From Chiua virens (lineage: Eukaryota; Basidiomycota; Agaricomycetes; Boletales; Boletaceae), in NCBI GenBank assembly GCA_019787685.1, contig JAHNUO010000009.1:682001-746000 (forward strand): a stretch of DNA of 64,000 bases, read 5' to 3'. The position numbers and the translations under genes were made by a program. The notes under the pieces are model-generated. The model did not search any database. It saw only the letters and a list, made by a program, of their open reading frames with translations, and was not told the origin of the DNA. This document shows, piece by piece, positions 34,922 to 45,831 of the stretch; within the stretch, counting starts at the first letter, position 1, and every line of letters begins with the position of its first letter.

Positions 34922-37357
34922 ATGCCCTTGTTAAACAAGAACCAACTTACCTCTTTCGAGGATGTCGCTCGTTTATCTCATTCACCCGCTGGCGGGATCT
35001 CGCCGAAGGGGCTGCTCGCCAAGCTCAGCATGCAGAGTCTGAGGAACGCTGGCGTTCCACAGGCAAAGTCTATGGTACGCGTTGCTAAATGATGTCAGAT
35101 CTGACCCCTCGACCAATTCTCTACTTCAGCCCCATATCAACTTTTCGGCGGAACGAGGATCGCTCAAAACACACTGTTCCGCCGTGTTTAGCGCAGACAT
35201 TTCAGGTTTCAGCCCGAGACAACTCATCGCTCGGAAGGTCAAGTCGGCCAAAGACGACCTGAGGCAACTTTTCGACGGCGCGTCCTCGAAGCAACGGGTC
35301 GAACCTGCCAGAAGGCCAAGCGATACAGAACTTGCTTCTTCGGCACCGGTTTCTCGTGCCCGACAACCCAACTCTCCCGATCCCGAGGACGAGCAGGTTG
35401 AAGATCATTTCCGTTGTCTGACCGCCACTGCTCAAGCGTGGTTGGACTTCGAACGCCTGTTTTCTCGACGTCGGTCGCTCTTGGACTCGAAAGTCGAGGA
35501 GGCTAGGCATGAGTTTTGCCAGGCCCTTGTCCAGTCATTCTCGGACCAACCGCCTCAGGTCCCTCGGTCTTCCGTCGACGCACCATCATCACTTCCTTCT
35601 TCTGCGGTCTCATCCTCAGTAAGTATCGTCCGCAACCACATCGGCGAGTCATGTAACCGTTTTGCTCGATCAGGTTCAATTTGAATCTGCCGCCTCGGAG
35701 GAGCGTCAGCCCCCCGAATTTTCCGACGAAGACCTTGCGCGAGAATTTGACGAATTCTCGTTTCACTCGAGTCAAGAAGAGGACTGGACCTCTGAAGTGG
35801 AGTCTCGCAAGCAGAACGCGATGAACCAAGTATTGTCAGATATGAAAAGAAAGCTCGCCGTCCCCATCCCGAAGCTTTCATCCTACCTTTCGGACAATTC
35901 GTTGGCGGATTCCGTTGCACATCAAGCGAATCCCCGATCACCGTCGAAGAATGCTGACAATGTCTCTTTCTACTCGCCCGACGACGATGAGACCGACGGA
36001 GATCACCACTCACTTCCTGACTCCCCGGTCTTCACTGACACCTTGATGCTCGATATTGATGCAACTGCCTCACCACCTCTTTCTTTCGCACAAGCATCAC
36101 CGCATGACGCCTCCTATGACGCCGACCAAGAAGATGAAGATAATCATTCAATCCCGATGTCTTCTCCTGGATTGTGCTGCAATGAAATTCGGAATTACAG
36201 CTGCCTCAACATCGAGTGTTACGGGGTCAATGAAGACAGGACACCAAATACTGAGAAGACACTGCGTCGCGTAACAAAGTTTGCAGACTTGAAGGTGAGC
36301 CAATATCGTGGAGTTAGTTGTATTCATTTCTGACCGTCTTTGTCCATAATCCGACCATCATTCTGGTACTGCAGAGTACTACTAGATCATCTCTGGAGGT
36401 GCTATGCGAGAAGTCCTCTCTATATGAAGAAGACAAGGAAGACCTTCCTTCCGAGTTCCGAGCTAGACGACTTCGGAGAGTTCCAGGATGTTTGGATTTA
36501 AGGGTATGTTCTTCTGCATTCGTTACAAACTAGCCACCATGCTTACTCGTGTATCTCTAAGGCTTTCGGCTGTGTGACTCCTCGTATCGAGACTCCGCCT
36601 AACGTCTCCGGGAAACAACCACATTCTCTTCAGAGTCTCAAAGGTCTCAAAGTATATCCTGACTTGAAAGTGTGTGGTTCGCCTGGCACTCGTGATACGT
36701 TGTGACTGATTAACACCCACAAAAACAGCAGCGTTCATCAAATCTGGAGGATGGCGAAACCCCTTCTATACCTCCTCGAGTCTGTTCAACCACGAGCGAT
36801 CATATCAAGCCGCCGATCCCTCCGAAGCCTCCGGGTTTCCGCATTCACCGTAGGGCACGTCAGCTAGAGACCCTGGAGAATCTTTCGTCCACCATCGTTG
36901 AAGAACCCTCATCCACGTATTCGCACCCAGATTCGTTCTCGTCGTTCTCACTTTGGTCGTGCAGCAAGATTACACGATCGAAGAGAAAGCGTGGTCGTCC
37001 TCTGCGCGAATCAATAAAGAGTCTCGAGAAACGCTTCGATTCCGTGTGCATCGATACGGAGACTATTCACAGCCTCTTGGAAGATCAAATCTATCATCCA
37101 CGTACTAAAGTTGACCGTCGTGATAAACGTCTGTTGGGCATCCCCAAAGATTGCTTTCGGCACCTGTGGTGAGCGTTTATTGATTGTCCTCTCCAATTCG
37201 TGCATGCTCATCTCGTTCCAGGGTAGTTCTGAGACGCCGGCCAGAGCTGGCGAAAGGCTACGATCAGGTGTTTGAAATCCCTCGGCCACGAGTCCGTGAC
37301 CGTTACTATCGCCCAATGAATGTGAAACACGACGTGCAATCGCACACTCTTCCATAG
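34922..37357 (+). CDS. uncharacterised nuclear-like protein with AT-hook-like motif
   Basis: Seven exons: 34922-35074, 35130-35618, 35674-36294, 36375-36503, 36562-36669, 36729-37168 and 37222-37357. All introns are GT-AG, 53-80 nt, and the model gives 691 residues without interruption. The protein is hydrophilic and Ser/Asp/Glu-rich. A helical segment with FRCLTATAQAWLDFERLF lies near residue 160. Acidic DDDETDGD stretches are in the middle. A basic RSKRKRGRPLRESI segment near residue 585 resembles an AT hook (RGRP core). The last exon is Arg/Tyr-rich. There is no enzyme motif. I infer nuclear, possibly chromatin-associated, function. The six splice junctions that preserve frame make the gene real. 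Confidence 0.8.
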
Positions 37358-37565
37358 AGTAGAATGTGGTCGCTCATCGAACTTCCTTTGTTTTGTAGGA
37401 CTGAAAGGATGGAGATGGTGCCTTGTGAGGCATTTGAGATCTGAGAGACTAGTAAGCGGTCGGTTGGTGATCTGAACCAGGAGCGCATGGTGAATAGGTC
37501 GCGTAGGTGGGTGGGTGACGAATATACCTCCGATTCCGACGACTCCTGAGCCACTTGTCGAGTAG

Positions 37566-37573
37566 TATAAAAG
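37566..37573 (+). promoter_or_regulatory. TATA box
   Basis: TATAAAAG lies 172-179 bp before the ATG at 37,745, leaving room for a 5' UTR of about 150 nt. Confidence 0.5.
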
Positions 37574-37744
37574 CTAGCCTGTGCTTAGACTTCCCATTCA
37601 TCATCGAATTCCTTTCTTCTAGAAGACTAGAACTCATGCTCGTTCATCCCAAAAATTGTCGGCGGCCTCTCATTTCATTTTAGCTGTTTCATTCCCTGCG
37701 GTCTTTCGTTTACTGTCTATCATTCCTTTCAAGTTTGTGCTCAG

Positions 37745-38239
37745 ATGTCGCGGACTGCCAGGCATAGCAAGCGAATTGTGTTGGTGGCTTACTTCGCTAT
37801 TGCATCGAGTGCACTCCTCGCCATCACAGATCCCGCACCAGACTTGGAAGATATGTCAGAATTTGAAGGTTTGGCATCCCCTGCCCAACTCTCCAGACCC
37901 CCTGATCGGTGGAGGAAGCGTGTGGACGAAGTAGGGTCGTGCAAGAAAGAGGCAAGGCTGGAAAACACAGACGCGAGGCCGAGCAAGACAAAGGAGAGCT
38001 GTGGGGAGTATGCGTGGGCGGTGGATCTCGTGAAGGTCTTGCGAGAAGTGGCTGAAGTGATAAGGGCGCTGCTTGATGTGTTGAGGGTCTATGTAAGCAC
38101 ATTGATCACCAAAATGACTTCCAGGAGCGTCTCGTGGAGTTGGCGGAGGAAGCACAGAGGGAAGTCAGAGAGGTTAGAGCAAGAGTTAAACAATCGTGAA
38201 TTCTTGGATGCTCTGGTCTGCGCCGAAGGGACTACATGA
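37745..38239 (+). CDS. small protein with hydrophobic N-terminus, unknown
   Basis: The unspliced frame gives 164 residues. Residues 1-10 are basic and 11-27 are hydrophobic (IVLVAYFAIASSALLAI), compatible with a signal peptide or anchor. The rest is charged. Splicing a 32-nt GT-AG segment (38,093-38,124, phase 0) would give 140 residues ending at 38,199 with a heptad-like Glu/Arg helix (LVELAEEAQREVREVRARV), which looks more protein-like than the unspliced tail. No family recognised. It borders the repeat compartment. Confidence 0.5.
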   Translation: MSRTARHSKRIVLVAYFAIASSALLAITDPAPDLEDMSEFEGLASPAQLSRPPDRWRKRVDEVGSCKKEARLENTDARPSKTKESCGEYAWAVDLVKVLREVAEVIRALLDVLRVYVSTLITKMTSRSVSWSWRRKHRGKSERLEQELNNREFLDALVCAEGTT

Positions 38240-38638
38240 CCCAACGCTCCGGCATTGCCCATTATAACGATGCATACCTATTGGCTTGAAACTTGAAAAA
38301 CATACCCCAGATACATCAGAGCATACAGCCTGCAATAATGAATGTATCAATGTCTTGCTGGAGAGTGGACTAGCGACCCTGGAATTCCGTCTGAGTGACT
38401 GGCCGGCCCCCCAGTAATTTGACATGATGCTTAACTCGGCTTGGGAACTGCTTACGTAGTCTTGCTGCAGCTAAAATTTCTTGCGATACACCCTAAGCAC
38501 TGGTAGTTGATTTAGATGAGCAGAGGGCATTGGGGTCATCTTTTCCTGTCTTAAAGACTCGCAAACAAGTTGTGCTCAGCGTGATAAGACAAAATAAGGC
38601 AAAATATACAATTAGACAACTATAGTCACAAAATGTAA
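38240..38638. other. transition into CpG-poor repeat compartment
   Basis: No gene seen. Base composition changes from mixed to AT-rich with very few CG dinucleotides from about 38,480 onward. Confidence 0.4.
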
Positions 38639-39857
38639 CTAAGAAACCAATTCAAATGTGTGATGGTCAGAGAAGCAGTTAACATAAAATCCATGGTAGA
38701 TATCTAATGAGTTGTCGAATGTAGCATACTCAGGAACATACTCACTACTGAAAATAGGCAGGAGGTGGACATTGTGGATGATGCTCTTGACAGAAATGAC
38801 AGCAACATGCTTGGCATCATCCTGAAGGATGGATAGTGTCTGGTTCATCAGCAACATGGTCATACCACTGAATCAGTGCACAAGAGTAAGTCTTATTGTT
38901 AGCATAAACAAATGAGAAGAAGCATCAGCAAACTGACCATCATCTGGACAGATTTTCAAAAAAAAATCCTGCCTCTAAACTTCTTCTCAAAATTTCACAA
39001 GGTAAAATTTCCATCAAATAAAGCCAATTGTGATAGTTTTTGTGAGCCTAGACATTGATTTGCTCATGTGGCAAGCCCAGACTTTCAATAGTGTGAAGGC
39101 TGTTCCACTGATGAAGCAGAGGATGCATGCTACTTCCATGCTCAACATTCCTTCTGATGTAGTGTCAGTAGTACTCAGTACTAACAAGTGCACAGTCATA
39201 TCTTGCTGCTCCACTGTGCCAGGAAGGGGTTGCCTAGATTTGTTCTTGCTGCAAGCCATTGACACCACAGGGATCACTTGGGGCTACAAATGTTACAGAG
39301 GCAGAATGGAAGATCTTGATCTTCGTAGAATTGAGTAATTGAGAGGTGTTGGAGGATGTGAGACCACTGGTAAATCTTTCAAGCTTGGGCTGCTGAGATA
39401 GGAACTCCTGAACTAGTATCCAAGTTGGTAAGTCAGGAAGTCTGAGCTTGACAGTGAGTGCCAAGATGGTTTTTGCACATCTGCAAGCTCATGAATAGTA
39501 TATACAGATTTTTAGTTGTTATCAATCATGAGAACCCAAAATGATTCACCATCATCAAAAAATCATGGTCACTCTAAATGGTGCCATGAATCTTCTTCCT
39601 CTCAATGCAATGACAAGTGTCATCAACATTCTTCCATTGAACAGTGGCAGGTCCACCAGACCTTTCTGCTCATCCACCATGAGCAAGACTGCAGGGAGTG
39701 TACTAAGTATGCCATGCATCTTGTCCTTGCGATGGTTGAGCCATCCCCTTCATTCATGGATATCCTGAACAATCTGGTGGACCATTCCACAAATCTCTGT
39801 AGGCAAGAACCCTATGACCTCATCTTTAGCCATGCTTGCAGGTATGAGAACAACTGG
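38639..39857 (-). mobile_element. C-terminal remnant of a Plavaka/KDZ-like transposon ORF
   Basis: Minus-strand pieces run from 39,857 to 38,639 with several stops. One piece (39,277-39,014) has LVLSTTDTTSEGMLSMEVACILCF. The end piece (38,863-38,639) has VISVKSIIHNVHLLPIF and SLDIYHGFYVNCFSDHH before a stop. These C-terminal signatures are common in agaricomycete DNA-transposon ORFs (recognition from memory; exact superfamily uncertain). The family D LTR at 39,858 adjoins it. Confidence 0.6.
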
Positions 39858-40363
39858 TGTAGGGAATAGGTATTTCCTGTGCTCACATAGCACTTTTTCA
39901 CACCCCATCATCACCTGATCCTGATCCTGATCTGTCTGCTTGTGTGAACTCATCTGTTTGGGTGCCTCTCGAACTTTATACCATACAAAAACCTTCTTTT
40001 TTTATTATTATCCTTACTTAGGACAAGTTTGAGGGTATTCCTGAGGACTATAAAATTCACTGTATTGACAAAATACAGTAGCTTTTGCCTGTGCGCATCT
40101 GTCTCACATTGTTTTTGGTCAACATTCATTTTCTCTTGCTCTCCTTGTATTTTCTCAATCCAGATTTAGACTGTTGTGTCTGCTTTTTGATCCATTTTAA
40201 TCCGGATTCATCCCAGATTCATCTCGGACTACTCAAAAACCATTTCTTGTTGTTCACCAACTCAGTGTTGTCCCTGGGTCGAACAGAATCACATTTCCTT
40301 CACCCTCTTTCATTCTTTCAATTCCCCTGAGTATTGCACTTCAGCCAGGATTTATTACCTTCA
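39858..40363 (+). mobile_element. solo LTR, family D, internally deleted
   Basis: TGTAGGGAATAG...ATTACCTTCA, flanked by the 4-bp duplication CTGG (39,854-39,857 and 40,364-40,367). It is about 110 bp shorter than the copies at 22.0 and 63.0 kb because of an internal deletion, and a TATAAAAT box lies mid-element. Confidence 0.85.
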
Positions 40364-40380
40364 CTGGTACATTCTCTGAC

Positions 40381-40944
40381 CAGTGTTTCAAACCCCAGTC
40401 TAGGACTGCTCAAAAGATTGGCAACTGGACCAGACTGGACTGGTAGGTAACTGGACTACAGTTGTGGTTGCATCTAGTTGCTGACCAGTTCAGTTGCCAG
40501 TTGTCTTGATTTTGAAAAAATAAAAGACTGGTCAATGACCAGTCTTTAGCTCCTATCCATGGGTACTTCCCACAATATTTTCAGAATTTTAGGTATTTTA
40601 TTTGAATTTCTACAACAAAAACTGAGTTGAGACCCACTCCGACTGACATGCCACCCAGAAATGGCCATATATTTTGATCCTGTGATCCAAATCTTATGAT
40701 CCAGGTCCATAGTATATTTTATTTCACCATGACTAATCATGGTTTCCATGGGATAGGGGTCAAAAGACTAGTTTCACACAAAACTGGTTGCAACTGGTTG
40801 CAACCAATCAAAAGACTATTTTGTACTGGTTTTTTTCAGTCCAGTTGCGGTTGCAAGGGCCCAGGACCTTTCTAGGACCAGTCTTGGTCTAGTTGCCTTA
40901 TTTGGACCATGGAAAACTAGACCAGACTGGGCTTTAAAACACTA
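40381..40944. mobile_element. hAT-like MITE
   Basis: 564 bp without coding capacity. Termini are CAGTGTTTCAAACCCCAGTC and, inverted, TAGTGTTTTAAAGCCCAGTC, flanked by the perfect 8-bp duplication TCTCTGAC (40,373-40,380 and 40,945-40,952). The 8-bp target and CAGTG-type ends fit the hAT superfamily. The interior is filled with GGTTGCAACTGG-type repeats able to pair. Confidence 0.85.
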
Positions 40945-41401
40945 TCTCTGACGTGACCTTGCCAAGGCTTGTGATGAGATTGCTCATCTTCAATATGTCA
41001 TTAATGACACTCCTGTCCCCATACCCTCATCAGCCCATGATGAGGTGTGCCATTTTGAGCAGGCTTGAAACACCTCCCTTGGTCTACCAATAGAAGTGGA
41101 CCAGCCCCAAGCTGGTCCTTCTTCTACCAAGGGGAGGGAGGTACAGGGCATACCAGATCACTTAGGAATCATATCATCATCTGTGCAGAAACTTCCTGCT
41201 TCTCATTCTTCCTGCTCTAAACCCTCTCTCAAGTGCAAGGAACATAAAGCTCCTGCACCATACAATGAAATCACTCCAGTAGACACAGCTAATTGCCCTT
41301 CACTGCTCACTCTTGAATTGGTTGCCCCAGAGGCAAAACTTGTCCTTGATTTCCAGGGTACTGAAAGTCCTCCAGGAGTTCTTATCCTAGGAGAAAGTAA
41401 C

Positions 41402-42652
41402 TGTTATGATTTCTTTCTTTTCTTCACTTGTACTACTTCACTCTACTTGATACCTAGGTATCCTCGTATATTCATCTGTACTTCGTTCCCTTTCACCTTT
41501 ATGTAACCAGCATCAGCATCACCTGACTGCTTACTCATTTCCATGCATGTCATCATCCAATGGCATCGCTCTTACTCATTCCTCTTCTCATCATCACCTG
41601 ATGGCTTTGCACTTGTCATTTCATATTCATCACCGTCTAATGCCTTCCACATCGTCCGTTGTCTCCTTTTGGCCTTTTACTCTTCTGCTCTTCTTGGCCA
41701 CCCCTTTTGGACACTTGGTCCATGCATGATTCTCATAGTATAAATACCCGCAGCGATACTCTCTTGTACCTTAGTCTTGATCTCTGCAATCTAGCTAAGT
41801 ATCACTGCTCCACTCAGGAATCCCTTGTGACCTCCTTGACCACTCAACCCTCAACACTAGGCCAACACCTACAAACCACCTCGATCACAAGAGGCAGCCC
41901 TTGGTCCCTCGGGTATAAATTCCCAACCAGATGCCCTCAGCAACACCTGAGTTCTAACTTGTCTCCACTGTTAGCAATATGCTAATTCCAGTTCTCCTTG
42001 AACTCTTACAGCACGCCATGTATCAAGTGGTGGTTGTTCAAGTTATTGCAGCCACTTGATACTTAGTGTGAAACAAGCTGAATATGATGAGGCGTGTAGT
42101 AGGGTGGGATACAACGTGTAACAGTTGTGAGAGTGCTCGTAGTGAGCGTAGACCCTAAGGTCAGCTCAAGTACAGGGTTATATGTCATTAGACACCTGTG
42201 CACTTTATCCAGAGGTGAAGGTAATTCACGAGTGTAGTGACTTGGGCAGAGAAATAAAGTAAAAGCAAGTTAATTATCAAACTGGGGAGCCAACTGAGAA
42301 GTTGGTCCCAGTATATATACTAAATACATGTGGCTGTACACTACTATATAAGGAATGCTAGTAGGTAAGCACAATTACAAATAGTCCGAGATATCGGCTA
42401 CATGTGGTGATACATGCGATGGAGTCGTGGCATTGACCAATAGGGTATGATCCGTATGAGTCAGGTTAGGAGTCATGATGAGTCATGATGACTCAAGGAG
42501 TGCATGAGGCATCAATGGAAGAATCTAGCGTGTGAGTACACATTGTTAAGGCGGGTAATGAAATGGAAGTGCACAGAGATGAATAAGTAAAACGTGATCA
42601 TAACATAGTGCTTTTGTGGCTATGCTAGGTCCTACCCAGAACTATCATAACA
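41402..42652 (+). mobile_element. solo LTR, family 1, with nested family C LTR
   Basis: TGTTATGATTTC...ATCATAACA, flanked by the 5-bp duplication GTAAC (41,397-41,401 and 42,653-42,657). About 710 bp remain after removing the nested element. It belongs to the same family as the young Ty3/gypsy LTR at 52,524 but has lost nearly all CpG sites to TG or CA. Confidence 0.88.
42069..42605 (-). mobile_element. solo LTR, family C, nested in family 1 LTR
   Basis: 537 bp, TGAAACAAGC...GATCATAACA on the plus strand, flanked by the 5-bp duplication TAGTG (42,064-42,068 and 42,606-42,610). The empty site is seen in the family 1 LTR at 48,470. Confidence 0.85.
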
Positions 42653-43221
42653 GTAACATGGATAACATGGATAACACTTTGTATGCATCAAAGACACTCT
42701 CTATGTGTACCAAGATGGTATGGTTGATTATGTACACAATGCCATGAAGAAGGGACAAGTCCCTACTTGCTCTCAGAGAAAAAATCCTGAGGCTCCCCTT
42801 TGCATGACCCTTGGGATCATGGATCCTGCTCATCTTGTCAATACCCAAGACAGATTGCACCAACTTTTTGAGAAGGCACAAAATGAGCAGGAGGGCAATA
42901 TCCCATATACATGTCATGCCCAGGACCTGGTCTCCATCATCAATTTCTGGAACAGGAATAAGATTCCACCCAGTGATCTAATGAGAGCAGTAACCAAGAG
43001 CTGGAAGCCACCCACTTGGTCTTTGAAGAAAACTCAGACCAAGCAGGTGAATAAGTCCTGCAAGTTCTGGGAAGGTGTGAATGCCAAGAGGGGAATCCTT
43101 CCCAAGAAAGATGCAATCTCATTGCAACCACCTGTGCTACAGGAGCACATTACCTCAGAATCAAGCCAGGCAGTTTCTAGCAGCTCCAGCTCAACAATGG
43201 AGCCCAAGGACTCTATCCCTC

Positions 43222-43801
43222 TGTCATATACTGCTCCGTTCTCCATTTTTCTAGATATAACTCCAACTTCCTTAGATGATAACTCTGGGTTGATTTCCCT
43301 CAGGATACAACCCCAGACTTCTGTTATGTATCTATGTTTTCTCTTTCATTTTAGTACATAAACCTGTGTCTCACTTACAAGCATCGCTCTGGCTTCCTCA
43401 GTACCTGACTTACCTCTGGTTATCTAGTTTCCTGATCTCCCATCTTACTCAGAATTAGTCATTCTCCATTTCTCCATATTGTTCATCTCTTTACTCTGTG
43501 ACTAATCATTCTGTTTTCTCCAAGTATATAAACTGTAGTTACTTCAATTGTAACTTCAGTCTGAATATTAGTTTATTTCTACAACTCACTCCGAACACTC
43601 CAAGAAGACCTTGACAGTCTTCACTCTGCTCAACTCCACTTTATGTGTTAAGTCTTACTTTGACCTCCATTCTCTGCATGTCCAAAATACAGGGACAGAC
43701 TGTGACAAGGGCACACCACATATGGTGAAGCCAAGTCCCATCTGATACTACAACTCTGGAGATCTGGAGTTGACAACCTCTGAGTCACACAGTCTTTAAT
43801 A
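43222..43801 (+). mobile_element. solo LTR, element B family
   Basis: TGTCATATAC...CTTTAATA, 580 bp, flanked by CCCTC (43,217-43,221 and 43,802-43,806). It matches the LTR at 50,950-51,504 in inverse orientation and keeps the AGTCTGAATAT primer element near 43,558. Confidence 0.82.
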
Positions 43802-44027
43802 CCCTCTCAGTATCATGGATGACAGTCCAGAGGAGGCTCAGAAGAGCAGTATATCAGTTGGGAACCTTATTCCCCTCACACTTCCCTATAGGTTCTCAGA
43901 ACTCTCAAATGAGCTCCAGTGTTTCCCAAATGCTGCAGTGCATTTCAAGCTGGTCTACAGGATGCTGAACCCATCATCCAATGACAATGAGGAGGGTCAG
44001 GTACCAGACAAACCAGCTCCCATGTGA

Positions 44028-45831
44028 GAGAACTCAGTCTCAAGCTCAGACATGCATGTATGACATGCTTCTTATTCTCATCTGCTCAAGATATGCTTTC
44101 TTGTTTCCATTTCATTGGACTATAATTTCTTTCCTTACAAAGGACATGTATGCTTTACCTACAAAGTCTTTTTTTAAAATTTATTCTACCTTTCTTGTCC
44201 TTCCCTCTGTCTCAAGCCACATAATAGCTCTACAAGGGAAGGGTGTTAGGGGCCTAATGCCCACTTTGTACCTACTTTCTTTTACTTAGTCATTTTATAT
44301 TACTACTTGACAACATGCATGTTTCACATGCACATTGTCGTAATCATGTGTAAGACATGATTTCAAATATATAGCTATTTAAGTAGTGAGGGTCACATTA
44401 GGTGACCCAATTCTTACCTTACTCATGAATACAAGACAGTTCTTGTCAGTTGCATAAGTGAGGCCTGAAACATAGTCTTTACAGCAGACCTCAGACAAGG
44501 TCTTCTTGTTACCTGGGCCAAAACAAGCAAGGTTTGGCTCAACACCATCTCTCAAGGTCCCTATTCCTTCTACAAACATGGTACCTACCTCACCCAGCCC
44601 ACTGCCATTGTTGCTTCCAAGCCCTAGTCTCACTGATGTTGACAAGCACCCCAACAGACCTCTCATGTTCCACAATGGTCATTCCAGCATACTTGGCAAG
44701 AAAACAGGTATAGCATTACTGGTAATATTAAATTACTGATACATATTCTCTTCTTTAGGCACAAGTAGTCTGTCAGAGATCCAATCAAGCACAGATGTGG
44801 CACATATATAGGTGATATAGACTCAGAGGTAGGCTCTCTTGTTGTCATCAAGAATCCCTTATAAGTATCATGGTTCTTGTATACAGTAACTAATTATGCT
44901 TTTTGTAGATTATCATTTAGAATATACACCCTTTGATCAACTTGAACACCAACAACCAGCCCATCTGTAACCTGGCAGTCAATGATGAGCTGCCCAAGGT
45001 CAACAAATGAAGTGCTAATTTGGATGAGCAACCAGAGTATATACCATATGTATCAGCCATAAAGGCAACCATCTCCAAGTCTGGCAACATGGATGCAGGC
45101 AATGCCATGATGGTATCCAAACCCATTTTAGAACAAAAGATCAACAACAAAAAGAAGGTGGCCTATAATTCTCTATCAAATAAGAGTGCAAGATAGTTGG
45201 AACAGCTTATCATCTCAGTATTAACTAAACCAGTGGTTCACTTGAAAAGTTCAATGCATAAGGCCAAACAGGTCTTATGTAGAACTAGATAAATCTATTG
45301 AGCTACTAGGGCATATGTATAGCTAACTGATATAGATAAAAGATGTATGCAGCATTGATATTTGCTAGCAGGCATAAGCCATTCTACTACATAGGTATAA
45401 CTAGTACTTTCTCCTAGCTATGCATATGATCATTTATCACTGGGACTGAGTGTCAGATAAACTGTGGTAAAGGAAAATCATCAGTGGGCTGCATGGCAGG
45501 GACATTCAGAGGCACCAGTCCCCTTGGTGTTGGCCCTAAAAGCTCTTGGGCATATATACCTCCAATTCTTACCGCATCACTAACATCAAACATCCAGTCA
45601 TCTATGTGGTGCATCTTAAGGCCCTGTAGTGCTTTGTAACTTCCCATATGGTGGTATGGTATGAAGCATGAGCATGGAGAAATAAGTTTGAATGGCAATG
45701 GTGTTGTCTCTGGCCCAATCACTCTTTCAGAGCCAGCCAAATTGGTACTACTCCAAAAGAATGGCTAACTGTCAGTATGTCTGTGCTATCGATCATAGGC
45801 TATTGTATTATTTCAAGTTGTTATCATTATA
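44028..45831. other. CpG-poor degenerate repeat DNA
   Basis: Only short decayed frames on both strands (for example minus 44,675-44,379 and 45,740-45,453) with no motif I can name. Likely eroded transposon DNA. Confidence 0.4.

Larger units (their letters stand above)
40953..44027 (+). pseudogene. degenerate ORF of unknown function, interrupted by two LTRs
   Basis: Three plus-strand segments look like one ancient frame: 41,096-41,401, 42,705-43,221 and 43,802-44,027. Removing the LTR at 43,222-43,801 with one copy of its target duplication joins KDSIP directly to LSIMDDSPEEAQ in frame. The first junction (41,401/42,653) needs one further indel. The predicted protein is Ser/Pro/Lys-rich, with no domain I recognise. 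It could be the remnant of a host gene or an element ORF. Confidence 0.5.

Noticed and set aside
38639..38863. Independent small host gene
   Set aside because: Its motifs match C-termini of transposon ORFs and it lies in decayed, CpG-poor DNA with upstream colinear remnants.
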